DNA of 64,000 nt, from positions 1,054,001-1,118,000 of the forward strand of contig CAWAVB010000001.1 of the NCBI GenBank assembly GCA_963785415.1, given 5' to 3'. Within the stretch, counting starts at the first letter, position 1; every line of letters begins with the position of its first letter. The notes beneath the pieces are model-generated. The model did not search any database. It was not told the origin of the DNA and was given only the letters and a program-made list of their open reading frames with translations. The position numbers and the translations under genes are program-made. The DNA comes from Bog-793 sp963785415. GTDB lineage: Bacteria; Actinomycetota; Acidimicrobiia; Acidimicrobiales; Bog-793. This document shows, in pieces, positions 18,501 through 25,138 of the stretch.

Positions 18501-18865
18501 GCCTCGGCGTTCGCCCCGATCATCTCCACGCCGAGTTCCGCGAGCGCGCCGGAGCGCGCCAACGCCATCGAGAGGTTGAGCGCCGTCTGGCCGCCCATCG
18601 TCGGCAGGATGGCGTCCGGCCGTTCCCGCTCGATGACGACCCGGAGCACCTCGGGCTCGAGCGGCTCGATGTAGGTCCGGTCGGCGATATCCGGGTCCGT
18701 CATGATCGTCGCCGGGTTCGAGTTGACGAGGACGACCCGGATGCCCTCTTCCCTGAGCGCCCGGCAGGCCTGCGTCCCCGAGTAGTCGAACTCACAGGCC
18801 TGACCGATCACGATCGGGCCGGAGCCGATCACGAGGACCGATCCGATGTCTTTGCGGCGGCCCAT
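15518..18865 (-). CDS. carB: carbamoyl-phosphate synthase, large subunit
   Basis: An 1115-residue protein with the two homologous ATP-grasp halves (first half from MGRRKDIGSVLVIGSGPIVI, second from near residue 555 with VVILGSGPNRIGQGIEFDYC) and a C-terminal MGS-like allosteric domain (FCALGFALVATEGTAAFL). It makes carbamoyl phosphate from glutamine-derived ammonia, bicarbonate and two ATP. The ATG overlaps the stop of a ten-codon relay ORF that begins at the carA stop. Confidence 0.97.
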   Translation of the reverse strand: MGRRKDIGSVLVIGSGPIVIGQACEFDYSGTQACRALREEGIRVVLVNSNPATIMTDPDIADRTYIEPLEPEVLRVVIERERPDAILPTMGGQTALNLSMALARSGALAELGVEMIGANAEAIATAEDRELFKAAMTGIGLEVPESGFAHSTEEALAVGDAVGYPLMIRPSFILGGEGTGIAAEREELVRLATAGLAASPIGEILVERSIVGWKEFELEVMRDRQDNCVVVCSIENLDAMGVHTGDSITVAPAQTLSDVEYQRMRDAAFACIRRVGVETGGSNIQFAVEPATGHQLVIEMNPRVSRSSALASKATGFPIAKVAARLAIGYTLDEIRNDITKATLACFEPTIDYVVTKVPRWAFEKLPGVSGRLGTRMQSVGEVMAIGRTFAESLQKALRGLEQGRFGLNCDPAEVLVDLPADQLLDQASSPTPARIFEVEAALRRGATVDEVATATGIDPWFLDRIDEIVAVRRRLDGLCGLAGALGRLARPDWLSLKRAGFSDAQIAWRLGAGEAEVRRARIASGVEATFKTVDTCGAEFAAETPYYYSSYEDESEVRSSDVPRVVILGSGPNRIGQGIEFDYCCVHASMALAEAGYETVMVNCNPETVSTDYDTSDRLYFEPITEEDVAAVITAESRAGTGGVAGVIVSLGGQTPLKLAGILPESLILGTSAASIDLAEDRERFGALLRRLGIPQPPGATARTVEEARDVAAAIGYPVLVRPSYVLGGRAMEIVYDEASLGDAMAALFGFDRTAGREGAGSLEREGGLSATRPVLIDSFLEDAIEVDVDAVRDAAGELLVGGVLEHVEEAGVHSGDSACAIPPPTLPDATVATLVRHTAAIAEALEVRGPINVQFAVKAGDVYVIEANPRASRTVPFVAKATGVPLAKVAARVVVGATLAELRAEGLIKSPPRGPAGPVSVKEAVLPFSRFPEVDALPGPEMRSTGEVMGTGPTFGLAFAKSQIAAGNRLPDAGRIFLSLADRDKEGGLEAARAFCALGFALVATEGTAAFLGSRGVPVETVVGKLSNAASGAGARGDVVALVYDGSIQLVVNTPRGRGAHADGAYIRRAASACRVPIVTTVQAARAAAAGIAEWRRFDLSVTSLQERHGAPR

Positions 18866-18897
18866 CAGACCGCCACCTCGTCAACGACACCGCTCAT
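18865..18897 (-). other. ten-codon relay ORF between carA and carB
   Basis: ATG 18897 overlaps the carA stop as ATGA, codes MSGVVDEVAV, and its TGA overlaps the carB ATG as TGATG. It thus bridges the 28-nt gap so that ribosomes could pass from carA to carB without release. The peptide itself has no visible function. It may be chance in such compact DNA. Confidence 0.35.
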
Positions 18898-20006
18898 CGG
18901 TGCGCCTCCATGAGGCGGCGGAACTCGGCGAACAGGTAGCGCGCGTCGTGCGGTCCGGGTCCCGCCTCCGGGTGGTACTGGACGCTGAAAGCCGGGATGT
19001 CCCGGCAGGCGAGGCCCTCGATGACCTGGTCGTTGAGGTTGACGTGGGTGACATCGGCACCGGGGATCGTGCCGGCGACGACGGCGTAGCCGTGGTTCTG
19101 GCTCGTCACCTCCACCGTCCCGGTCGCGAGCCGCCGCACCGGGTGGTTGGCGCCGTGGTGGCCGAAGGGGAGCTTGTACGTGCTCCCGCCGAGGGCGGCG
19201 CCGAGGAGTTGGTGGCCGAGGCAGACGCCGAAGACCGGCACCGCCCCGAGGATTCTCCGCACCGAGTCGACGAGGTGGCCGAGCGCGGCGGGGTCCCCGG
19301 GACCGTTCGACAAAAAGACGCCGTCGGGCCGTCGGGCGATGATCTCGCCGGGCGGCGTTGCCGCCGGGACGACCTCGACGGTGGCGAGGAGCGCGAGCTG
19401 GGCGAGGATCGACCGCTTGATCCCGAAGTCGTAGGCGACGACGCGCAACGGCCCGCCGGCGACCTCGTAGGGGGACGTCGTCGTCACCTCGGCGACGAGG
19501 TCCTGCCCCTCGGTGCCGGGTTCGGCGCGGGCCGCGGCGACGAGGTCCGCGTGCGGGGCGGTCCCGAAGGCGCACGGCATCGCGCCGGCCTCCCGCACGT
19601 GACGGGTGAGCCGCCGGGTGTCGACGCCGGTGAGCCCGCCGACGCCGTTGGCGACGAGGAACGACTCGAGGTCGCCATCGGCGCGCCAGTTGCTCGGCCG
19701 CCAGACGAGGTCGCGCACGACGACCCCGCGGCAGAACGGGCGGCGGGACTCGTCGTCGGCCGCGGTCACGCCGTAGTTGCCGATGTGCGGGTAGGTGAAG
19801 GCGATGACCTGTCCCGCGTACGACGGGTCGGTGATGATCTCCTGGTAGCCGGCCATCGCCGTGTTGAAGACGAGCTCGCCCGACTGGACGGATTGCTTCC
19901 CCGCGGCGGCGACCCCGATCGCCTCGCCTTCGAACGTCGTCCCGTCGGCGAGCACGAGGAGCCCCGCCGGCCGGGGTCGCGCCCGAGCCGTCGCGCGCCG
20001 GGTCAC
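18894..20006 (-). CDS. carA: carbamoyl-phosphate synthase, small (glutaminase) subunit
   Basis: A 370-residue glutamine amidotransferase subunit that feeds ammonia to CarB. The N-terminal domain has LVLADGTTFEGEAIG and VFNTAMAGYQEIITDPSY. The class I GATase domain has the catalytic cysteine in FGVCLGHQLLGAA and the histidine/glutamate pair in QYHPEAGPGPHDA. GTG 20006 overlaps the pyrC stop as GTGA. Longer open frames upstream are antisense-like Arg-rich sequence over pyrC. Confidence 0.96.
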   Translation of the reverse strand: MTRRATARARPRPAGLLVLADGTTFEGEAIGVAAAGKQSVQSGELVFNTAMAGYQEIITDPSYAGQVIAFTYPHIGNYGVTAADDESRRPFCRGVVVRDLVWRPSNWRADGDLESFLVANGVGGLTGVDTRRLTRHVREAGAMPCAFGTAPHADLVAAARAEPGTEGQDLVAEVTTTSPYEVAGGPLRVVAYDFGIKRSILAQLALLATVEVVPAATPPGEIIARRPDGVFLSNGPGDPAALGHLVDSVRRILGAVPVFGVCLGHQLLGAALGGSTYKLPFGHHGANHPVRRLATGTVEVTSQNHGYAVVAGTIPGADVTHVNLNDQVIEGLACRDIPAFSVQYHPEAGPGPHDARYLFAEFRRLMEAHR

Positions 20007-21349
20007 CGCTGCGCCTGCCCGTTGACAACGACCGGCTCCCCGGCGAGCACCGTGTGGCGGACCCGCCCGCCGAAGGTCATCCCGTGGTAGGGCGAGTTCT
20101 GCGACCGGCTCGCCAGCGCCCACCGGTCGACGGTCCAGGTCGCTGTCGGGTCGAACACGCACAGGTGGGCGCGGCCCCCGGGCGCGATCGGGCCGCCGTG
20201 GCCGAGGGTCCGGTCGAGCCCACCGAGCGCCGCCGGGCGCCACGACAACAGGGCGAACAGTTCGACGAGCGAGATCGGTTCGGCGTCGACCGGCGAGGCG
20301 ACGAAAGCGTCGTAGACGACGGCGAGCGCGGTCTCCAGCCCGAGCATGCCCGGCGGGGCCTCGGCGAACGGCGCCGCCTTTCTCTCGGCGACGTGGGGCG
20401 CGTGATCGGTCGAGATGACGTCGATGACCCCGTCCCGGCACGCCCTTCGCAGCGCGGCGGTGTCGGCCGCGCTGCGGAGCGGCGGGGCGACCTTGAACAG
20501 CGCGTCCCGCGAGGCGACGAGGGCGTCGGTGAGAACGAGGTGGTGTGGGGTCGCCTCGGCCGTCACCGGGAGTCCCTCGGCCTTCGCCTCGCGCACCAGG
20601 GCGACGGAGCCGGCGGTCGACAGATGCAGGAAGTGCATCGCCGAGGCGGTCTCCCGGACGAGAGCGATGTCGCGGGCGAGCATCGCCTCCTCGGCGGCGG
20701 GTGGTTGGCCCGGGATCCCGAGCCGACGCGACCAGTCGCCTTCGTGCATCTGACCCCCCGCGGCGAGCACGTTGTCCTGGCAGTGCTCGGCGAGGATCAC
20801 GCCGAGTTGGCGCGCCCGGCCGAGGGCCAACCGCAGCACGTCGCCGTCCTGGACCCCGTTGCCGTCGTCGGTGAAGAGGCGGACGCCGAGCGCGGCCATC
20901 TCGGCGAGCGGCGCGACGCACTCGCCCGTCCGGCCGACGGTCATCGCCCCCGCGACGGCGACGTCGGCGCAGGCGCCCCGGCCACGGGCGAGGACGTCGC
21001 GCACGGCCGCGGCCGAGTCGATCGCCGGCTCGGTGTTCGGCATGGCGACGACGGCCGTGTAACCGCCGAGGGCCGCGGCGCGCGCCCCGGTATCGACGGT
21101 CTCCGCCGCCTCGCCTCCCGGTTCCCGCAGATGGGTGTGGAGGTCGACAAGCCCCGGCGTGACGACGCAGCCTGACGCCTCGAGGACGGCGGTGCCAAGC
21201 GGCGCCTCGATCCCCACGCCGACCGCGGCGATCCGGTCGTTTTCCACGAGGACGTCGCCGCGTCGCTCACCGGTCGCGTCAACGACCGTCCCGCCCGCGA
21301 CGAGCACCCGCCGCGGACCGTGGAATCTTGGACTCGCGTACTCAGGCAC
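20003..21349 (-). CDS. pyrC: dihydroorotase
   Basis: A 448-residue amidohydrolase of type I dihydroorotase. The metal-binding HxH is in VDLHTHLREPGG, further ligands are in AEHCQDN and HFLHLSTAGS, and the catalytic aspartate is in ISTDHAPH. It closes carbamoyl aspartate to dihydroorotate. GTG 21349 has GGGGAG five bases upstream. The next gene upstream is pyrR, not pyrB: aspartate carbamoyltransferase, which normally lies between them, is missing from this operon. Confidence 0.95.
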   Translation of the reverse strand: MPEYASPRFHGPRRVLVAGGTVVDATGERRGDVLVENDRIAAVGVGIEAPLGTAVLEASGCVVTPGLVDLHTHLREPGGEAAETVDTGARAAALGGYTAVVAMPNTEPAIDSAAAVRDVLARGRGACADVAVAGAMTVGRTGECVAPLAEMAALGVRLFTDDGNGVQDGDVLRLALGRARQLGVILAEHCQDNVLAAGGQMHEGDWSRRLGIPGQPPAAEEAMLARDIALVRETASAMHFLHLSTAGSVALVREAKAEGLPVTAEATPHHLVLTDALVASRDALFKVAPPLRSAADTAALRRACRDGVIDVISTDHAPHVAERKAAPFAEAPPGMLGLETALAVVYDAFVASPVDAEPISLVELFALLSWRPAALGGLDRTLGHGGPIAPGGRAHLCVFDPTATWTVDRWALASRSQNSPYHGMTFGGRVRHTVLAGEPVVVNGQAQR

Positions 21350-21417
21350 GTCGTCTCCCCGGATCTCCCGGCCCCGGCCAACCGCCGCGATCGGGCGGGC
21401 GGAGGAACGCGCCGCGC

Positions 21418-21453
21418 CGTCCGACACGGGCCCACCGACCGGGCGATCGGACG
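21418..21453 (-). promoter_or_regulatory. hairpin in the pyrR-pyrC gap
   Basis: CGTCCGA (21418-21424) and TCGGACG (21447-21453) form a 7-bp inverted repeat with a GC-rich loop, inside the 127-nt gap where pyrB would be expected. No T-tract follows. It may stabilise or attenuate the downstream message; no ORF with pyrB similarity remains in the gap. Confidence 0.3.
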
Positions 21454-21476
21454 CTACGACAGCTCGTCAAGGCCGC

Positions 21477-22058
21477 TCAGTCCTCGCAGAGGTCGCCGAT
21501 CGCGACCCCGTCCTCGCTCACGACCACGACCTCGCCGAGGCGCGTCGGCAGGTTCTTGCCGACGTAGTCCGGCCGGATCGGTAGCTCCCGGTGGCCCCGG
21601 TCGACCATCACCGCCAGTTGCACCGCCCGGGCGCGCCCGTGGTCCGCCAGGGCGTCGAGCGCGGCGCGCACCGTCCTTCCCGTGAAAATCACGTCATCGA
21701 CGAGCACGACGACGTGACCGTCGAGGTCGACCGGGATCTCGGTCGTGTGCTGCCGGACAGCGGGACGGATGCCCCGGTCGTCGCGATAGGCCCCGGTGTC
21801 GAGCAAACCGAGCGGGACGGCGGCGCCGTCGATGTGCGCGATCTCCGCGACGAGGCGTCGGGCGAGCGGAACCCCTCCCGTCTGCAGCCCGACGACGACG
21901 ATCCCGTCAGCGCCGTGGTTGCGTTCGAGGATCTCGTGGGCGATCCGGACGAGCGCGCGACGGACATCGTCCGCACTAAGGACCTGTGAGCGCGGGATAA
22001 AGACACGCCCCCCCGGGCGTGTCAACCGCCGCTCTGGCTCGGCCACCGCGCTCCCCAT
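21477..22058 (-). CDS. pyrR: bifunctional PyrR: pyr operon regulator/uracil phosphoribosyltransferase
   Basis: A 193-residue PRTase-fold protein. The PRPP-binding loop is VLVDDVIFTGRTVRAALDAL and the substrate region is LGLLDTGAYRDD. It binds pyr mRNA when UMP is high, and may convert uracil to UMP. ATG 22058 lies just below a sequence matching the PyrR RNA-binding loop, so it probably controls its own translation. The family core starts only near RSQVLSADDVRRAL, so the first 30 or so residues are unusual and include a GC-rich hairpin in the DNA. A GTG at 22046 is an alternative start. Confidence 0.92.
   Translation of the reverse strand: MGSAVAEPERRLTRPGGRVFIPRSQVLSADDVRRALVRIAHEILERNHGADGIVVVGLQTGGVPLARRLVAEIAHIDGAAVPLGLLDTGAYRDDRGIRPAVRQHTTEIPVDLDGHVVVLVDDVIFTGRTVRAALDALADHGRARAVQLAVMVDRGHRELPIRPDYVGKNLPTRLGEVVVVSEDGVAIGDLCED
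22002..22023 (-). terminator. terminator-like hairpin inside the 5' end of pyrR
   Basis: On the minus strand GACACGCCC, a GGGG loop and GGGCGTGTC form a perfect 9-bp stem, followed directly by TTTATCCC. Stem, loop and short U-run look like an intrinsic terminator, but it lies within the pyrR coding region about 12-19 codons after the start. Together with the PyrR-binding loop upstream it could act as an attenuator. Confidence 0.4.
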
Positions 22059-22066
22059 CGTCCGTT

Positions 22067-22084
22067 CGGGCCTCACGGGACCCG
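22067..22084 (-). promoter_or_regulatory. PyrR RNA-binding loop in the pyrR leader
   Basis: The minus-strand RNA reads CGGG-UCCCGUGAGG-CCCG. This fits 12 of 14 positions of the published PyrR-binding-loop consensus ARUCCNGNGAGGYU and is closed by a 4-bp stem. The GUGAGG in the loop is the only Shine-Dalgarno-like sequence before ATG 22058, so bound PyrR would mask translation initiation, as described for mycobacterial pyr leaders. Confidence 0.6.
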
Positions 22085-22275
22085 CTTCACGTCCGCTCAA
22101 GGATGCCACTTCTCGGCCTCTCGGTCGGAAACCACCCCGCCCCGGCCGAGATCACCCCGGCCGGGGCCCGGTCAGACTCCACCACGCGTTCGAGATGCCC
22201 CGTTGCGCCGCTCGGCGGGACGCCGGAGAACGACCCGGCCCGAGCGACCGGACGAACCTTGTGGAGGAGAGATCG

Positions 22276-22626
22276 CTACGGGCCGCCGAGGAAGCGACGC
22301 ACCATCGCGAGCCGTTCGGGAACGACCTCCCACGAGGTCCACCGACCGCGCTTGTGACCGACGATCAGCCCGGCGGCGGCGAGCACGCTCGTGTGGTGCG
22401 AGATCGTCGGCTGGCTCTTGCCGAGGGGCGCCTCGAGGTTGCAGCTGCACACCTCACCCGAGGCCGCGATGATCGAGAGCAGTCGCAACCGCACCGGGTC
22501 GGCCATCGCCCCGAGGACGGCGGCGAGCTGGGTGGAGCCGGCCTCGTCGAGCGGACCTACGGCGAGCGGGGCGCAACAGGGCCCGGGATCGGCCACCGGG
22601 GTCACCCGGGTCCTGTCCTCCGTCAC
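22276..22626 (-). CDS. arsR: ArsR-family arsenite-responsive repressor
   Basis: A 116-residue winged-helix repressor. The recognition helix region is LGKSQPTISHHTSVLAAAGLI with the wing KRGRWTSWEV. A CC pair near residues 17-18 and a cysteine just before the helix (GEVCSCNLE) match the As(III)-binding pattern known from Corynebacterium glutamicum ArsR1 (two N-terminal cysteines plus one near residue 55) rather than the E. coli ELCVCDL type. It is divergent from arsC-arsM across an 79-nt gap holding promoter and repeats. Confidence 0.9.
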   Translation of the reverse strand: MTEDRTRVTPVADPGPCCAPLAVGPLDEAGSTQLAAVLGAMADPVRLRLLSIIAASGEVCSCNLEAPLGKSQPTISHHTSVLAAAGLIVGHKRGRWTSWEVVPERLAMVRRFLGGP

Positions 22627-22641
22627 GGCACCATCCTCATA

Positions 22642-22670
22642 TTGACATACATCGATCTGGCCGCCATACT
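22642..22670 (+). promoter_or_regulatory. arsC-arsM promoter
   Basis: TTGACA (22642-22647), a 17-nt spacer and CATACT (22665-22670) form a near-consensus housekeeping sigma promoter facing arsC. The predicted transcript start falls on the second operator-like repeat, which fits repression by ArsR. Confidence 0.65.
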
Positions 22671-22693
22671 CTCACATTGACATCCGTAAATCT
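22642..22693. promoter_or_regulatory. direct-repeat ArsR operator candidates
   Basis: TTGACATACATCGATCT (22642-22658) and TTGACATCCGTAAATCT (22677-22693) agree at 13 of 17 positions and start 35 bp apart. One overlaps the -35 element and the other the transcript start of arsC. They are the best candidates for ArsR dimer sites. Confidence 0.5.
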
Positions 22694-22705
22694 AGCGAGG
22701 TCAGT

Positions 22706-23110
22706 GTGAGCAAGCAGAAGCCTTCCGTCCTGTTCGTCTGCGTGCACAACGCCGGCCGGTCGCAGATGGCTGCGGCGCTGCTCGCCCGCCACGCCGGCGA
22801 TCGCGTGACGATCCGCTCGGCGGGCTCCGAGCCGGCCGACCAGCTGAATCCGGCCGTCGTCGCGGCGATGCGCGAGATCGGGATCGACATCGCCCACGAG
22901 ACACCGAAGTTGCTGACCTCCGAGCTCGCGAGCGACGCCGACGTCGTCATCACCATGGGCTGTGGTGACACCTGCCCGGTGTTCCCCGGAAAGCGCTACG
23001 AGGACTGGGTGCTCGACGACCCCACCGGGCTCGGGCTCGACGAGGTCCGGCCGATCCGGGACGAGATCGACGCTGCCGTGCGGAACCTCGTCGCCGAGCT
23101 CCTGCCGTGA
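22706..23110 (+). CDS. arsC: arsenate reductase, low-molecular-weight phosphatase fold
   Basis: A 134-residue cytoplasmic reductase of As(V) to As(III). The N-terminal catalytic loop CVHNAGRSQ is the CX5R motif of the LMW-PTP family, and the MGCGDTCP and DDPTGLGLDEVRPIRDEI segments match arsenate reductases. Actinobacterial members often use mycothiol/mycoredoxin; the second cysteine region here does not decide between thiol systems. The start is GTG 22706 with GAGG nine bases upstream. It is followed by arsM after 63 nt. Confidence 0.92.
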   Translation: MSKQKPSVLFVCVHNAGRSQMAAALLARHAGDRVTIRSAGSEPADQLNPAVVAAMREIGIDIAHETPKLLTSELASDADVVITMGCGDTCPVFPGKRYEDWVLDDPTGLGLDEVRPIRDEIDAAVRNLVAELLP

Positions 23111-23173
23111 CGGCGCAGGACACCGGCCCGACGGCACGATAACCGACCCCCTCTCGGAGACAAGGAGACAGAA

Positions 23174-24010
23174 ATGGCAACGAAGGACACGGACGAGATC
23201 AGAGAGGCCGTCCGCACCCGCTACGCGGAGGCCGCCCGGGCCCGGGAGTCGTCGTGCTGCGGCCCGGTTCAAACGGCGGAAGCAGACTTCGGACGCAGCC
23301 TCTATGGGGAAGATAACGCCGCGGTGCTCCCCGAGACGGCGCTCGCGACGTCGTTCGGCTGCGGCAATCCAACGCTTGTCGCCGAACTGCGTCCGGGCGA
23401 GGTCGTGCTCGACCTCGGCTCCGGTGGTGGGGTCGACGTGCTGCTGTCGGCGCGTCGCGTCGCGCCGGACGGCATCGCCTACGGCCTCGACATGACCCCC
23501 GAGATGCTGGCGCTCGCCCGGCACAACCAGGCCGAGGCCGGCGTTGCGAACGCCGAGTTCTTGCAGGGCACGATCGAGGACGTTCCCCTGCCGGACGAGT
23601 CGGTCGACGTGATCATCTCCAACTGTGTCATCAACCTGTCCGGCGACAAGCCGGCCGTGTTCCGCGAGGCGTTCCGCGTGCTCCGGCCGGGCGGCCGGCT
23701 GGCGATCGCCGACGTGGTCCTGCGCCGCGAGCTCGCCGCGCCGCTCCAGCACGTGATGAGCCTGTGGACCGGCTGCCTCGCCGGGGCGCTCTTCGAAGGC
23801 GACTATCGCCGCGAGCTGGCGCTCGCCGGTTTCGACGAGATCGGGATCGAGCCGGCCAACGTCTACGACCGCGCCGGGATCGTCCGCATGGCGGAGGAGG
23901 TGTCCGCCTCGGCCGAGCTCCCTCGCGGCATGGACCTCGATGAAGTGATCACCGAGCTCGACGGCGCGGCGATGAGCGCCTTCATCCGGGCGCGCCGACC
24001 GGGTCGCTGA
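23174..24010 (+). CDS. arsM: arsenite S-adenosylmethionine methyltransferase
   Basis: A 278-residue class I methyltransferase that methylates As(III) to mono-, di- and trimethyl forms. It has SSCCGP near residue 27, SFGCGNP, the SAM motif VLDLGSGGGVD, NCVINLS and WTGCLAGAL, i.e. the conserved arsenite-binding cysteines of ArsM. ATG 23174 has AAGGAG upstream. With ArsC it forms a reduce-then-methylate route that does not need an efflux pump; none is encoded nearby. Confidence 0.93.
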   Translation: MATKDTDEIREAVRTRYAEAARARESSCCGPVQTAEADFGRSLYGEDNAAVLPETALATSFGCGNPTLVAELRPGEVVLDLGSGGGVDVLLSARRVAPDGIAYGLDMTPEMLALARHNQAEAGVANAEFLQGTIEDVPLPDESVDVIISNCVINLSGDKPAVFREAFRVLRPGGRLAIADVVLRRELAAPLQHVMSLWTGCLAGALFEGDYRRELALAGFDEIGIEPANVYDRAGIVRMAEEVSASAELPRGMDLDEVITELDGAAMSAFIRARRPGR

Positions 24011-24037
24011 CGACGATCCCGCGCCCACCGGCGCCGC

Positions 24038-25138
24038 TCAGCGCAGCTCGAGATCGCCCGCCGTGTACTCGACGCCGATCGGTTCGATGACGACCCGGCG
24101 CGGTCCGGATTCCACCTGTCCCGCGACGAGCGCCGGCAGGCCGAGTGCCCCGGCGAGCGCGACGACCCGCCCGCCGGCGCCCGCCGCGACGAAACAAGCG
24201 AATCCCGCGCCCATGTTCAGCGTCGCGTAGGCCTCGGCGTCGGAGAGTTCCGCCCGGGCGGCGACGAAGGCGAGCACCTCGGGAACCTCCGGCAGACGCG
24301 CGATGCGGTAGGTGAGGTCACGGTCGGCACGCATCAGCTTGCGTAGCCCGTGTCCGGTGATGTGGCTGAGGTAGTGCACCGCGACGCCCTCGCCGATGAG
24401 GCTCCCGACGAAGCCGACGTAGATGAGACCGGCGTCGAGCACCGCGTCGCCGAGCAGCCGACCCGAGCCGAGCCGCGTCGCCAGGCCGTCGGGAAGGCCG
24501 GCCGCGACGACCCTCACGAGCGACGCGCCGTTCTGGTGGAGACCGCTGGAGCCGACGAGCACGATCTCGTCGCCTGCGAGAAGCCCGGTCCCGAGGTACG
24601 GCTCGACGCCGTCGGGCACGCGTCCGACGACCGCCGCGGCGAGATCGATCCCGTCGGCAGCGACGAGACCGGACAGCGTCGGCGACTCACCGCCACCCCA
24701 GGCCGCGCCGGCGTCGTGACACGCCCGGGCGAACCCCCCGACGAGCGACGTGTGCCGTGTTCCCGCGTACCAGGAGGCCGCGCCGGTCGCGAAGTAGGCG
24801 TTCACGACGAGCGGCAACGCGCCGACGCAGCAGCAGTCGTTCACCGCGGCGGCGACGGTGTCGTAGCCGACGGCGTCGTACCGGTCGATCCCGGTCGCCG
24901 CTTCGAAGTCGCGCGCCACGAGCGACTTCGTGCCGAGGCACTCGAGCACGAACCCGTAGGTCGCGTCGTCGGTCCGGACGATGGTCGCCGGCTCGCCGCG
25001 GCTCGCCTCGTCGATCGCCACGCCCCGGGGGATCGCGAACGACGACGTCGCCCGGGCGGCGGCGACCGCCCGACGTTTGGCGGCGTCGAGGGTCACGTAA
25101 TCGACCCCCGCCTCGGCGTAGGCGCCGTGCCGCTTCAC
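24038..25138 (-). CDS. AIR synthase-related (PurM-like) protein
   Basis: A 366-residue paralogue of phosphoribosylformylglycinamidine cyclo-ligase. Shared features are YAEAGVDY at the N-terminus, VGSSGLHQNGASLVR in place of PurM SSGLHSNGYSLVR, ITGHGLRKLM, and LNMGAGFACFV near the end. Differences such as NDCCCVGALPLVVNAY and AAWGGGESPTLSGLV place it with the AIR-synthase-related group, whose function is not established. GTG 25138 overlaps the nusB stop as GTGA, so it is co-translated with nusB. It could be the only PurM of the cell, but the N-terminal divergence argues against that. Confidence 0.75.
   Translation of the reverse strand: MKRHGAYAEAGVDYVTLDAAKRRAVAAARATSSFAIPRGVAIDEASRGEPATIVRTDDATYGFVLECLGTKSLVARDFEAATGIDRYDAVGYDTVAAAVNDCCCVGALPLVVNAYFATGAASWYAGTRHTSLVGGFARACHDAGAAWGGGESPTLSGLVAADGIDLAAAVVGRVPDGVEPYLGTGLLAGDEIVLVGSSGLHQNGASLVRVVAAGLPDGLATRLGSGRLLGDAVLDAGLIYVGFVGSLIGEGVAVHYLSHITGHGLRKLMRADRDLTYRIARLPEVPEVLAFVAARAELSDAEAYATLNMGAGFACFVAAGAGGRVVALAGALGLPALVAGQVESGPRRVVIEPIGVEYTAGDLELR

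Noticed and set aside
22627..22705. Arsenite efflux gene or small ORF in the arsR-arsC gap
   Set aside because: The gap is only 79 nt and is filled by promoter and operator-like repeats.
22637..24028. A long minus-strand frame across arsC and arsM
   Set aside because: Composition is that of an antisense shadow, while both ars genes show full catalytic motifs on the plus strand.
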